Of a stretch of 64,000 nt of DNA, positions 16,557 through 26,156 are shown in pieces. The notes below the pieces were generated by a model, which ran no database searches, was not told the origin of the DNA, and was given only the letters and a program-made list of their open reading frames with translations. Location: assembly GCF_006715785.1 (NCBI RefSeq), contig NZ_VFNX01000002.1:1-64000 (forward strand), written 5' to 3'. Numbering within the stretch: position 1 is the first letter of the stretch; every line of letters begins with the position of its first letter. Position numbers and translations under genes: made by a program. Origin of the DNA: Streptomyces puniciscabiei (GTDB lineage: Bacteria; Actinomycetota; Actinomycetes; Streptomycetales; Streptomycetaceae).

Positions 16557-19025
16557 TCAGCTGAAGTTCGCCGGGCGGTAGCCCCCTTGCTCCTCGCGGT
16601 AGGTGCGGGCGAGGTGGTGCTGAAGACGGAGGTGGCGGAACTGGTGGACCGCGCCGCGCCGGCGTAAAACGCCGCGCTGGTAGGCGTCGTCGAGGAACGC
16701 CATCGCGTCCCATGGCAGTCTGCCGGTCAGGGGCAGCCAGATCCGCGACAGCAGGACCCACTGCCCCCACGCGGTGAAGGCCAGCACGTAGGCGGCCGCA
16801 CCGCCCAGACCGCTCGCGGCGGCGACGGGCAGTGCGTCGGACAGGGACCAGTTCAGCGGCCCGAGCGAGCCGTGCAGCAAGAAGACGAGCACATACCCAC
16901 CGACGACGACGGCCAGGGTCAGCATCGGCGCGAGGATGAGGGCCCGGCCTACGGCCGTCACGCGGTTGGAGGAGAGCAGGCCCTCCGGGGTGGCTGCTGT
17001 GGTGACATCGAGGGGGGCTTCGAGCGCGACCACGAACCCGAAGACCAGACAGGAGGAGGGGCCGAAGATCAGCCCGTACAGCAGCATGTTGGTGAGCGTG
17101 AGCCGGAGCATGGCCGACGTGGCAAGCGGCGCGTGGAAGAACAGGTGGTCCTGCAGGCTGGTGACGAGCGCCATGCCGGCGCCCACCACCAGGCCGCCCA
17201 GGAAGACAGCCCCCAAGAGGGCGGTGGTCTCGCGGCGCGGTCGGCGGCCCATGCCGCGGTAGGTGCCCGGCAGCCGCAGCCGGACGGCGGTGGGCTCGAA
17301 GGCCTTGCTCCTCTTCCAGGTGCCGACGACCGCGTAGGTGACGCCGAAGGCGAGACCGCCGGTCACGCCGACGAGGAGGCCCTCGACCAGGACCTGCGCG
17401 GGGCTGAGGGCGGTCGGTGAGGATCCCAGGAACGGCAGGGAGGCTAGGCCGACACACCAGGTGGCGACGGCGACACACAGCGCCGAGGCCAGCACGACCG
17501 CCAGGACACGCGTGGAGCGGCGCAGTGATTCGCCGAGCTGCCACCAGGCGAGGTCTTGGCGCTCGTGGTCGAACCGGACCAGGTGGTGGGCGAGGTAGCC
17601 CAGCCACCGCTGGGCCTTGTCGGGGGCCGGCGGTGTGCTGCGGGGACCGCTGTCGTCAAGCGCCTCGGGGGCGCGGTGCCGGTAGACCGCGGGGACGAAT
17701 CCGGCGAGCAGGTGCTCCTCGATGGCGTGTGCGTCCGGGAACGTCGCCGTGTCCAGGAGTTCGTCCGGCCAGTGGTCGGGGGAGTCGCTGTAGAGCGTCC
17801 GCGCCAGGGCGATCATCAACGGGGTGCTCAGGGCCTCGGCGAGGTGCATGCCGCCCGGCCCCTTCGTGGTCTGTGCTGTGCTGAGTACGGCTTCCCAGGT
17901 GGCAACGGGCTCTTCCTCGCCGGAAATGCCGGAGGCCCCCGGCCGGCTGGGTGTGCCCGGCAGTGGCGGGTCGGTGCGGGGCAGGTACTCCTTGAGGTCG
18001 TCCAGGGTCAGGTCGCACAGTTCGATGCCGACGGCCGAGGCGAGTGGCGTGTGTGCCGCCTTCACGGCCTGGGCGAACTCGCCGCGGCGGCTGGTGAGGA
18101 CGAGTGGTGTGGGCACGCGGTTGAGCACGTCGAGCGCGTTGCGCCGCAGCCCTTCGGCGATCTCGTCGAATCCGTCGAGGACGGGCAGGACGAGGTCGGC
18201 GTCGAGGAGGTCCGCGGCCAGCGTCTTGCCGCTGGGCACCCGGCGCGCGAGGTGCGGGTGGTCGCGCAGCAGCCTTTCGGCCAGCCAGTCGCGGAGCTGG
18301 ACGGCGGTCGGGTCCCAGGAGCCGACCCCGAAGATCACCGGTACCCGCTGGGGTCCCCGCCCGGTACCCCGCGCCTCCAGCAGGTCCAGGACGAATCGGA
18401 TCGCCAGGACCGATTTGCCGGATCCGGCCCGGCCGAGGACAACCAGCCGGCCCGTGCCCACTCGCCGGTAGAGATCCGCTATTTCGCCCAGGGAGCCGCT
18501 CGTGTCTGTCTCGTGTTGCGCGTCTCGGGAAGCATGGCGCCGGCTGTTCTCGGCGTGGTCGGCCAGGCCGGTCGGCACCTGCCGCCACCGCACCGGCAGC
18601 GGGTAGGGATGGTGGACCCGGCGCTGCGCCTCCTCGTGCCGCCAGCGCCGCCTGATCTCTCTGGCCAGATCGTCCGCCGCGTCGGCGAGCGGGCCATGGA
18701 CGGCGCCTGAAGCGGGGGCGGTATCGGTCTCGGGTGAACGCGCGGCCGGAACGTCCGCCGCCGGCGCGTCCTGCGGCGGCATGCCCTCGCCCGGTGTCCC
18801 GGCGACGCCGCCGAGCGCCGCGGCGAGCCGCTGGCGGTCTTGGGGGCCGGCCCCGAGCGCGTCCGCCAGTAACGTCACCGTGCCGAGCCGGTGGTCGAAC
18901 GGTTTGTCGTTCTCCATTCTGCGGATGGTGCTCACGCTCACCCCGGCGCGCTCCTCCAGCTCCTGCTGGGTCAGCCCCGCCTGCTTACGCAGCCGGCGCA
19001 GCAGTTCGCCGAGCGTATCCGCCAC
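16557..19025 (-). CDS. HTH-NACHT NTPase with C-terminal membrane domain
   Basis: 822 residues. An XRE/HTH_31 domain occupies residues 6-60 (LLRRLRKQAGLTQQELEERA). A linker holds the LPVRWR patch. A NACHT ATPase follows: P-loop GRAGSGKS (198-205), Walker B LDGFDEIAE (283-291), sensor PLVLTSR. From about 510 there are six or more membrane segments, and the C-terminus ends with GVLRRRGAVHQFRHLRLQHH, a conserved tail of this Streptomyces family (also kept in the remnant at 34.5 kb). Known: NACHT proteins act as oligomerising switches and several bacterial ones are defence proteins. Inferred: DNA binding, signalling and membrane attachment combined in one protein. It is transcribed away from the TerY-like operon from a shared promoter region with a palindromic operator. 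Confidence 0.85.
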   Translation of the reverse strand: MADTLGELLRRLRKQAGLTQQELEERAGVSVSTIRRMENDKPFDHRLGTVTLLADALGAGPQDRQRLAAALGGVAGTPGEGMPPQDAPAADVPAARSPETDTAPASGAVHGPLADAADDLAREIRRRWRHEEAQRRVHHPYPLPVRWRQVPTGLADHAENSRRHASRDAQHETDTSGSLGEIADLYRRVGTGRLVVLGRAGSGKSVLAIRFVLDLLEARGTGRGPQRVPVIFGVGSWDPTAVQLRDWLAERLLRDHPHLARRVPSGKTLAADLLDADLVLPVLDGFDEIAEGLRRNALDVLNRVPTPLVLTSRRGEFAQAVKAAHTPLASAVGIELCDLTLDDLKEYLPRTDPPLPGTPSRPGASGISGEEEPVATWEAVLSTAQTTKGPGGMHLAEALSTPLMIALARTLYSDSPDHWPDELLDTATFPDAHAIEEHLLAGFVPAVYRHRAPEALDDSGPRSTPPAPDKAQRWLGYLAHHLVRFDHERQDLAWWQLGESLRRSTRVLAVVLASALCVAVATWCVGLASLPFLGSSPTALSPAQVLVEGLLVGVTGGLAFGVTYAVVGTWKRSKAFEPTAVRLRLPGTYRGMGRRPRRETTALLGAVFLGGLVVGAGMALVTSLQDHLFFHAPLATSAMLRLTLTNMLLYGLIFGPSSCLVFGFVVALEAPLDVTTAATPEGLLSSNRVTAVGRALILAPMLTLAVVVGGYVLVFLLHGSLGPLNWSLSDALPVAAASGLGGAAAYVLAFTAWGQWVLLSRIWLPLTGRLPWDAMAFLDDAYQRGVLRRRGAVHQFRHLRLQHHLARTYREEQGGYRPANFS

Positions 19026-19074
19026 ACCGTCACCTTCCGCTCCATGCCCGGACGGTCACGAGCTTACCGCGACG

Positions 19075-19094
19075 ACCGGTCACCTATGACCGGT
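19075..19094. promoter_or_regulatory. Palindromic operator in divergent promoter region
   Basis: ACCGGTCA, 4-nt spacer CCTA, TGACCGGT: perfect 8-bp arms. It lies 50 bp from the NACHT start and 119 bp from the vWA start. A further half-site-like CGGTCA occurs at 19053-19058. The HTH domain of the NACHT protein is the obvious candidate binder. Confidence 0.55.
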
Positions 19095-19212
19095 TGCATG
19101 ACCTGGGCTTTTCGTCCGGGGGAAGCCAGCATCGCCGTTGCGGGCCGGCCGCCAGTGGGAAAGACACCAGCCCATTGACGACATCAGCGAGCGAGTGCGA
19201 GGAGGCGGATCG

Positions 19213-19896
19213 ATGGCGGACACGAGGGGCGTGCTGCTGCCGACCTACGTCGTGGCCGACGAGTCGGCGTCGATGGGACCCTATGTGAGCGATCTGCAAG
19301 GCGGGGTGACCTCGCTGTGCGAGGGGCTGCGCGCGGAGCCGATGATCGCGGCGAAGCTGAGGCTCGCCGTTCTCGGCTTCTCCGACGATGTGCAGGTCAG
19401 GCTCGCGGTGGCCGATATGCGTACCGAGACCTCCGTACCGCGGGTGGTCATCCGCGGGATGACCAGCTACCGGGCCGTGTTCGACGACTTGCTGCAGCGC
19501 ATTCCCGCCGACGTGCGATGGTTGCGCGGCGAGGGCTACAAGGTGCACCGCCCGGTGGTGTTCTTCCTCAGCGACGGTCAGCCGTCGGACGAGCACGACT
19601 GGCGTTCCCCGCACGCCGCCCTGGTCGACCGGGACCGGACGCCCACCGCGCCGAACATCATCGCCTGCGGCCTCGGCGACGCCCAGGCGCGGACCATGGT
19701 CGATGTCGCTACCCGCCCCGAGTTCGCCTTCGTCGCCAAGCCGGGTACGGATATCGGCAAGGCGGTCGCGGAGTTCTTCCAGTCCCTCACCGCGAGCCTG
19801 GTCGCGACCGGCCAGGCACTGAACTCGGCGAGTCCGCAACTGGTGGTCAGCAAGCCGGACCAGTTCACCCTGGCGATCGACGAGGTCGGCCTGTGA
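19213..19896 (+). CDS. TerY-like von Willebrand A domain protein
   Basis: 227 residues from the ATG at 19213, preceded by GGAGGCG. A vWA domain with an intact metal-ion-dependent adhesion site: DESAS (DxSxS) near residue 15, a threonine-containing GMTSY loop, and FFLSDGQPSDE later. Cytoplasmic; no signal or membrane segment. TerY-type vWA proteins are found with PP2C phosphatases and kinases in the 'TerY-P' triad of tellurite/stress systems described by comparative genomics. Here the PP2C start overlaps its stop by four bases, and the kinase follows likewise, reproducing that triad. Confidence 0.85.
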   Translation: MADTRGVLLPTYVVADESASMGPYVSDLQGGVTSLCEGLRAEPMIAAKLRLAVLGFSDDVQVRLAVADMRTETSVPRVVIRGMTSYRAVFDDLLQRIPADVRWLRGEGYKVHRPVVFFLSDGQPSDEHDWRSPHAALVDRDRTPTAPNIIACGLGDAQARTMVDVATRPEFAFVAKPGTDIGKAVAEFFQSLTASLVATGQALNSASPQLVVSKPDQFTLAIDEVGL

Positions 19897-20915
19897 CGAC
19901 CGGACACGGGGGGAGCCCCGCGCCGCAGCCCGCGCCTCCCCGGCCGGCGGGCTCACCGGGATCCACACACCCGCCCGCCCTGCCCGGTCCCGCCTTCCCG
20001 CCACCCCCCGGCCTGCAGCCGTGGCAGCGGGTCGCGGTGGACATCCCTGGGATGGAGTTCGAGGCCCGGCCTCCTGACCGGTACGCCTTCGACTTCCCCG
20101 ACAGCGAGTGCGACGGCTGGTCCACCGACCACCTCGCTCTTCGTTTCGCCTCGGTCCGCGGCGCGAAGCACCGTTACTACAGGCAGCCCCGTCAGGACAC
20201 CGCTCGGGCGGCGGCGCACGAGACCACCGGCAGCGTGGTGTTCGCCGTCGCCGACGGGGTCTCCAGCGCCACGGAATCACATCAGGGCGCCGTCGAGGCG
20301 TGCCGCGCGTCCGTCGAGCGCATCCTGCACCTGCTCGATCAGGGGCCCGGACCGCTGGATCTGGCCGATGCCGCGGCCTACGCCGCCTCGCGCCTCGGCG
20401 AGTTGGCGCGATGGCTGCTCGGGACCGCCGACCCCGGGACCGAGGAGGTGGCACGGCTGTGCGCGACCACGCTGGTCGCCGGCGCGGTCCGCCCCACCGC
20501 CGGCGGCCCGCGCGTCGAGCTCTTCCGGATCGGGGACTCCGGCGCCTGGCTGCTGGACCGGGCGAGCGGCCGCTACCACCAGGTGTTCGCCTCGAAGACC
20601 GGGACGGACTCAGTGCTGGTCACCAACGAGGTGGCGCCGCTGCCGCGGATCCCCGGCAGCTTGGAGCAGGCCGCCTTCCACTTGTCCGGCCACATAGTGC
20701 TGTTGACGGGCACCGACGGGTTCGGCGATCCGCTCGGCGACGGTGACGGCGCGGTCGGCGCGCTCTTCGCCCACCATCTCGCCGAACCCCCGCCGCCGTT
20801 GTGGCTCGGACACGTCCTGGACTTCTCTCGTGAGACGTTCGACGACGACCGCACCTTGCTCGCCGTCTGGCCGCAAGCGGCCGCGGGGCCGGCACCGAAA
20901 GCCGGGCCGCAATGA
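19893..20915 (+). CDS. PP2C-family serine/threonine phosphatase (TerY-P triad)
   Basis: 340 residues from a GTG overlapping the vWA stop (GTGA). A ~50-residue Pro-rich N-terminus precedes a PP2C fold with the metal-binding motifs VVFAVADGVSS, FRIGDSGAWLL, GTDGFGD and DDDRTLL, so all expected acidic ligands are present. It should dephosphorylate Ser/Thr residues, most plausibly on the vWA protein or the kinase encoded beside it. The next gene starts inside its stop codon, supporting tight stoichiometry. Soluble and cytoplasmic. Confidence 0.85.
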   Translation: MTTGHGGSPAPQPAPPRPAGSPGSTHPPALPGPAFPPPPGLQPWQRVAVDIPGMEFEARPPDRYAFDFPDSECDGWSTDHLALRFASVRGAKHRYYRQPRQDTARAAAHETTGSVVFAVADGVSSATESHQGAVEACRASVERILHLLDQGPGPLDLADAAAYAASRLGELARWLLGTADPGTEEVARLCATTLVAGAVRPTAGGPRVELFRIGDSGAWLLDRASGRYHQVFASKTGTDSVLVTNEVAPLPRIPGSLEQAAFHLSGHIVLLTGTDGFGDPLGDGDGAVGALFAHHLAEPPPPLWLGHVLDFSRETFDDDRTLLAVWPQAAAGPAPKAGPQ

Positions 20916-22891
20916 GCGCCCCGCGCCCCGCGCCCATCGACATCACGACGCTGACACTCGGAGACCGTCTCGGACAGGGCGGCCAGGGTACCGTCCACCA
21001 GGTACGGAACAAACGCATCAACAAGGGGCGCCCGGACGGCGACTGGCCGGTCGTCTACAAGGAGTACAACGCCGCCGTCCTACCGGCCCTCGACACCACG
21101 GCACTCGAATCCGCCGTGGCGCTGCTCAACCGCCTCCCCGACAGCGAGGGGCGCTGGCTGTGCGACAAAACCGCGTGGCCGGCCGTCGTCGTCCACCGCC
21201 AAGGCCAGGCGTGCGGGTTCCTGATGCGCGCGGTCCCTGACCGCTTCCGCTTCACGCTCCGGTCGCTGAACGCGGTACGCCCAGGGCAACGGCGGCTGGC
21301 CACCGTGGAGTTCCTCCTCAACGACGACGCCTACGTCGCCGGGATCGGCCTGACCGTGGGCGACCGCGACCGGCTCCTGCTGCTGGCCGATCTGGCCACG
21401 ACCCTGCACCGCCTGCACGCGTTCGACATCACGGTCGGCGACGTCTCCCCGAAGAACCTGCTGTTCGCCCTCGCTCCTCAGCCCGAGTGCTTCCTCATCG
21501 ACAGCGACGCCATGCGTCTGCGGGGCGCGAGCGTGCTGCCGCAGGCCGAGACCCCCGACTGGCAGGTCCCGCCGGGCGAGGAGCGCGCCACCGCGGCAAG
21601 CGACGTCTACAAACTCGGGCTCCTCGCCGTCAGGCTCTTCGCCCGCGACCAGACCACGACGGACCCGGCGGCCCTCGCCCGGACCGGTTCACGCCTCGGT
21701 GACCTCGCCCGCGCCTCCCTCGACCCGGAACCCGCCCGCCGTCCGAGCGCGGCGGCCTGGGCGGAGGAACTGGCTGCGGCGGCTGCCACTGCGACCAACC
21801 AGCCGAAAAAGAACCAGCAGAAGCAGAAGCCCAAGCCCGCCCGGCAGCCCGCCGGACCGGCAGTCGCCGGCCGCGGCTCCGGCCGGCCGGGAGGTGCCGG
21901 AGCAGGACGCACCGCGGGGCCGGGAATCTCCCCCGGCACCACGGCGGCCGGACTCAAGCAGGCCCTCGGCACCCTCGCCGCGATCGCAGCCCTCGTGGCA
22001 GTCATCGCGGGCGGCCACCAACTCCATTCCCGGGCCGAAGCCGTCAGGGACACTCATGGCCCCACCCTGAGCAGCCCGCCATTTCCTGACCCGTTCAGCA
22101 CCTCTTTCGACCCCGCCGACGGCACCGCGGGAAACCTTGACGATCCGTACAACAAGCCCGGCGGCGGCACCTCCACTGACCCCGCGGATCCGGCCCCGGA
22201 CACGCCGTCAGCCACTCCCACCGATCCCATCGGTACCGCCGAGGTCGGCGACTGCTTCGATGACCACGGCGGCGGCAAGCAGGCCGATCTGAGTCCAGCC
22301 GACTGCGCCGCAGGCACGTTCAAGGTCGCCCGGATCAAAACCGGGACCACCGACCTGAACAGCTGCGACGGCGTCACCGACAGCGACGAGAGCGTCTCCT
22401 CCGCTGCCTACGACCGCGTGCTCTGCCTCAGCTACCAGAGCTCCGGGGGGAGCGCGTTCCACGCCCACCAGGGCGACTGCGTCTTCGGTGCCCCCGGCGC
22501 CGAGGAGTGGTCGACGCAGTCCTGCCGGACCGGCACGTTCAAGGTCCTTGCCGCCTACCGCGGCACCACCTCCCATGCCAAGTGCGAAGGCTGGCCGCAC
22601 TACAACTACTGGCGCTCCATGAAGGTCGCCGGCAACTCGGCCCTCGACGTGATGCTGTGCCTGTCCATGAACTACCCGGACGACGCCGGCTACGCGGTCC
22701 GGAACGAGTGCCTGGTCAAGTCAGGCAACACCTTCACCAACGTGGGTGACTGCGGGAAATCCAACGTCTACGTCACCGGACGCACCAGCACCTACAGCGA
22801 CGCCTCGTTCTGCGGCAGCGACGGCTACACCACGTGGCCCTCCACCGACTACCCCGCCTTCGCCTACACCGTGTGCTGGCGCTGGCGCTGA
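20912..22891 (+). CDS. Membrane Ser/Thr protein kinase with Cys-repeat extracellular domain (TerY-P triad)
   Basis: 659 residues. Kinase domain at ~10-290: glycine loop GQGGQGTV, VAIK-equivalent VVYKEY, catalytic loop VGDVSPKNLLF and metal-binding LIDSDAM (DSD replacing DFG), a divergent but plausible active kinase. A basic Gln/Lys/Pro-rich linker leads to one membrane segment (ALGTLAAIAALVAVIAGG, ~350-368). Outside is a Thr/Ser/Pro stalk and a C-terminal region with about three repeats built around GDCFDD/GDCVFG-type cysteines and GTFKV strands, suggesting a disulphide-bonded ligand sensor. ATGA overlap with the phosphatase gene. Role inferred: it converts an outside signal into phosphorylation countered by the PP2C. 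Confidence 0.85.
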   Translation: MSAPRPAPIDITTLTLGDRLGQGGQGTVHQVRNKRINKGRPDGDWPVVYKEYNAAVLPALDTTALESAVALLNRLPDSEGRWLCDKTAWPAVVVHRQGQACGFLMRAVPDRFRFTLRSLNAVRPGQRRLATVEFLLNDDAYVAGIGLTVGDRDRLLLLADLATTLHRLHAFDITVGDVSPKNLLFALAPQPECFLIDSDAMRLRGASVLPQAETPDWQVPPGEERATAASDVYKLGLLAVRLFARDQTTTDPAALARTGSRLGDLARASLDPEPARRPSAAAWAEELAAAAATATNQPKKNQQKQKPKPARQPAGPAVAGRGSGRPGGAGAGRTAGPGISPGTTAAGLKQALGTLAAIAALVAVIAGGHQLHSRAEAVRDTHGPTLSSPPFPDPFSTSFDPADGTAGNLDDPYNKPGGGTSTDPADPAPDTPSATPTDPIGTAEVGDCFDDHGGGKQADLSPADCAAGTFKVARIKTGTTDLNSCDGVTDSDESVSSAAYDRVLCLSYQSSGGSAFHAHQGDCVFGAPGAEEWSTQSCRTGTFKVLAAYRGTTSHAKCEGWPHYNYWRSMKVAGNSALDVMLCLSMNYPDDAGYAVRNECLVKSGNTFTNVGDCGKSNVYVTGRTSTYSDASFCGSDGYTTWPSTDYPAFAYTVCWRWR

Positions 22892-22968
22892 CCCCCGGGC
22901 CCAGGCAGGCACCAGCCCCCGCAGCACCTCATCGCGCCCTATTTGTCACACATCGTTCAGGAGTCGCC

Positions 22969-23196
22969 ATGGCGTACCGCTACTGGTGCGGCGAATGCAG
23001 CTTCAAGTCGTCCTGGGGAACCGAGTCCCAGGGCGAGAAGGAACAGCTCGAGCACTACCGGGTCCACCACCCCGGGCTCGTTCCCGGCGGGCAGATCGAG
23101 ACCAACCGCAAAAACCCCGAGGGCGGAGGAAGCTGCCTCGCGATCATCGCCATCGCGGTCCTTCTCGTGTTCCTCGCCGCTTCGTGCCACCACTGA
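22969..23196 (+). CDS. Small zinc-ribbon membrane protein
   Basis: 75 residues from the ATG at 22969 (CAGGAG upstream). The N-terminus has WCGECSF with a HYRVHHPG segment, a C2H2-like metal site, and the C-terminus is a single membrane anchor (LAIIAIAVLLVFLAASC). It sits between kinase and toxin genes in the same direction, so it is probably part of the operon. Function unknown. Confidence 0.65.
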   Translation: MAYRYWCGECSFKSSWGTESQGEKEQLEHYRVHHPGLVPGGQIETNRKNPEGGGSCLAIIAIAVLLVFLAASCHH

Positions 23197-23217
23197 AACC
23201 CGTCCCAGGAGCTCGAG

Positions 23218-26139
23218 TTGTCCTCTTCGCAACCGCCCCACGGGCCGGCCGACCGACCTCGCCCCACCTGGCAGGACCCGCAGCCGCCCCACGGGTCCGC
23301 CGGCCGGCCCCGCCCCACGTGGCAGCACACCCCCCGAGCCACCCCGCCTCCACTGGGCCGCCCCGCCCCCTCCGGTGCCCCGCCCCTTCCGCCGCCGCCC
23401 CGTGCTTCCCAGCCGCCGACGGCGCCTCCCCCGCCCCCTGCTTCCCCGCCGCCCACGGCGCCTCCCCCGCCCCGGCCGCCGCAGCCACCCGCGGGACCTT
23501 CGCTGCCGGCCCGGCCCCACGCGGCAGGAACGCCGACCGGTTCACCGCGAGCGGTCGCCCGGTGGTTCCGGCACACGCGTGCCCGGTCCCTCACGGCCGC
23601 GGGCGTCGCCCTGGCCGTACTGGCGAGCCTGCTGTACGTGCTGTGGCCGAGCACGTCGAACGGGTCGGGCGGTCCCGGGGACGCCAAGCACGAGGCATCG
23701 GCGCCCCGCGTGTCACCGGCCCGGCAGGGCGCGTCGGCGGCGCAGGCACTGAGCGCCCTGCCGGCGGTGGACCTGTCGATGGTCTACGCACTGACCGAGC
23801 ACGCGCCCATGACCCGGGCGAACCTGACGGTCAACAGCGCAGGGCAGGCGTCGGGAACCCTCAGCGAACCGGTGACCGGGAAGTCCACCCTCGCATGGTC
23901 CGGCGACCAGCTCTACCTGAAGGGCGACTCGGCCTTCTGGGCGAAGCAGAATCCCCAGTTCGGCCACGACCTGACCAGCACCGGTCACTGGGTCGCGCCG
24001 CAGAAGCGCTCCGGTTACTACATGCTCGACAGCTTCGGGGTGAACGTCGGCTCGCTGACGCCGGCCTCACTCGCCGCGCTGGTCCGGAAGGTCACCTCCG
24101 ACCCCGAGGCGGTGCGACAGGACGGCGCGACGTTCCAGGGCCGTAAGGCGGTCGCGTACACCTCGCAGGGCTGGACGGTCGTCCTCGCCGCGGATTCTCC
24201 CTACCCGGTCCTTGCCATCGGCGGGGATCCCGGCCACGACGGCCCCGTCAAGTCCGCCGTCTGGCACTCCGCCCAGCGCACCGGGCAGGCCGCGGAACCG
24301 GCGGACTACCGTACGAACGCCGTGCCGGCCGATGACAGTGACTTCAGCAGCTACCTCGTGCTGGAGCCGAAGCCGGCCACCACCAAGCAGGCCGCTGTAG
24401 CCCGGACCGCCACTGCCTCGGCTGTGGCGACCGCCGTCCCGCCCGCCACGTCGGCCGAGGCGGTCTCCAAGACCATGGGGCCGGCCTTCACCATCACCAG
24501 CAACGACGCTTACCTGTGCACGACCGACCCGTGCTCGTACTCCTACACGGTCACCAACAGCGGCGACCAGGCGGGCGCGGCCACGCTCTTTCTGTCCCTG
24601 CCGAGGGTGCCCGACCAGCCCCACCCGCTGGGCACACTGCAGCCCAAGCGGTCCAAGACGGTCAGCGGCACCCGCCCCAACATCGCGTGGGGCACCGGAC
24701 GGACCGTGAACCACACCGACTACGCCTGGGTGTACTCGACCGCCGAGTACGGCCCCGACCCCAAGGTGGGCAGCCGACTTCACGCCCGCAACCTGCGACC
24801 GAGCGACCTCTCATTCAGCACCCCTTTGCAGCCCACCGTGGCAGGGCTGCTCGACGCGATGACCAAGGACCGGCCGACCAGCGACACCGAGGCGGGCAGC
24901 AAGGCGACCGACGCGATCGAAAAGGCCAACGACCAAGGAGAGCTGCCCGACCTGGGGGAGATCGTCGACTCCGGCCGACTGGGCAACCCGCAGGACCTGC
25001 GCGAGATCCTCCCCACCACCGACAAGGTCGACAACCAGCGCGTGCTCCAGCAGATCGCGCTGCTGCTCCAGACCGACCCTCACGCGCACGTCACCTGGAC
25101 CACGCCGTCCACGGCCGGTGGTACGACACCCCCGGCGGACTACCTCTACACCACCACCGAGCAGGGTCAGCAGGTCCAACGTGCCGTCAAGGCGGAAACG
25201 GTACGGAGCCCGGCAGAACTCGGGACGCAGGCACGCCTCGGCGCCGCGCAACTCAATGGCGCACCCCTGGACTCCGGCTCGGCCAACGGCCAGAAGGTGC
25301 GGTCCGGTTACGAACGGGTGCTACGGCTCGACCTCGAACCGTTCGTGGGCCCGCTACTGGACCTGGCCACCACGCAGGACCTGGAGCACTCCCTTTCCAC
25401 GGGCCAGCAGTTCCAGCAACTGCGGGACAGCCTCTGCGAGCCGAACAGCGGTGGCCCCCGCATCGATCGCCTCGTCATCGTCAACGCCGCCGGCACCCAT
25501 CAGTGGACATCCCCGCGCCAGGTCGGCGCGAGTTGCGGTTCCGGCGGGACCTCGGCATCGCCGGACCCATCGAGCAGTAGCGGGCCGGACAGCAAGCCGA
25601 CCTGCCTGACGCAGACCTTTCCGCCCGGTACTGTCGAGCGCAACGGGCCGGGCTGGATCAACTACGCCCCTCTCGGGCCACACAACCGGGCCACGGCGGC
25701 CACTGCGTGCTTGAAGCTTCCGGTCGGCGGCGACGGGACAGCACCTTCCACTAACAACATCGCCGGCTTGGAGGAGGCCCAGAAACGCGCGGCTGCGCTG
25801 TTCCCCCGGGCGCGCGGGAGACTGGTCGACCGCTGTCACCTGATCCCCAGGATGTTTAACGGCCGCGGTGTGCAACGCAACATCGCGCCGTGTTGGAGGA
25901 CGCCAGTGAACGTCGGTGAGATGACGGACATCGCCAATGCAGTAAACGCTTACCTCAACAAGGGAGGAACCGCGCTGCTGACGGTGGCCTGCAGGTACAA
26001 CGACAGCGCGGCAGAGATCCCGTACGAGTTCATCTTCAGAGCCACCGCATGGGACTCCGACGGAAACCAGCACTCGCTCCCGCTACCCCACGGTGGCACA
26101 GTCCAGAATGTCAAGAGCGGGAAGAACCTCAGGCCCTGA
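23218..26139 (+). CDS. Membrane-anchored protein with C-terminal nuclease-like toxin domain
   Basis: 973 residues from a TTG with AGGAG upstream. Residues 1-110 are Pro-rich and probably cytoplasmic; a membrane segment follows (LTAAGVALAVLASLLYVLW, ~124-142). The long outer region has lipoprotein-like and Ig-like parts (YLCTTDPCSYSYTVTNSGD near 440). The last 107 residues (867-973) begin RLVDRCHLIP and continue RMFNGRGVQRNIAP, close to the RGHLIP...N-x-x-P motif of DNA/RNA non-specific endonucleases and related polymorphic-toxin tips. The gene just downstream encodes a SMI1/KNR4-like protein, the typical immunity family for such toxins. Inferred: a surface-displayed toxin linked to the kinase/vWA system. 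Catalytic histidine of HLIP present. Confidence 0.65.
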   Translation: MSSSQPPHGPADRPRPTWQDPQPPHGSAGRPRPTWQHTPRATPPPLGRPAPSGAPPLPPPPRASQPPTAPPPPPASPPPTAPPPPRPPQPPAGPSLPARPHAAGTPTGSPRAVARWFRHTRARSLTAAGVALAVLASLLYVLWPSTSNGSGGPGDAKHEASAPRVSPARQGASAAQALSALPAVDLSMVYALTEHAPMTRANLTVNSAGQASGTLSEPVTGKSTLAWSGDQLYLKGDSAFWAKQNPQFGHDLTSTGHWVAPQKRSGYYMLDSFGVNVGSLTPASLAALVRKVTSDPEAVRQDGATFQGRKAVAYTSQGWTVVLAADSPYPVLAIGGDPGHDGPVKSAVWHSAQRTGQAAEPADYRTNAVPADDSDFSSYLVLEPKPATTKQAAVARTATASAVATAVPPATSAEAVSKTMGPAFTITSNDAYLCTTDPCSYSYTVTNSGDQAGAATLFLSLPRVPDQPHPLGTLQPKRSKTVSGTRPNIAWGTGRTVNHTDYAWVYSTAEYGPDPKVGSRLHARNLRPSDLSFSTPLQPTVAGLLDAMTKDRPTSDTEAGSKATDAIEKANDQGELPDLGEIVDSGRLGNPQDLREILPTTDKVDNQRVLQQIALLLQTDPHAHVTWTTPSTAGGTTPPADYLYTTTEQGQQVQRAVKAETVRSPAELGTQARLGAAQLNGAPLDSGSANGQKVRSGYERVLRLDLEPFVGPLLDLATTQDLEHSLSTGQQFQQLRDSLCEPNSGGPRIDRLVIVNAAGTHQWTSPRQVGASCGSGGTSASPDPSSSSGPDSKPTCLTQTFPPGTVERNGPGWINYAPLGPHNRATAATACLKLPVGGDGTAPSTNNIAGLEEAQKRAAALFPRARGRLVDRCHLIPRMFNGRGVQRNIAPCWRTPVNVGEMTDIANAVNAYLNKGGTALLTVACRYNDSAAEIPYEFIFRATAWDSDGNQHSLPLPHGGTVQNVKSGKNLRP

Positions 26140-26156
26140 CAGATGGTGTACCAGTG

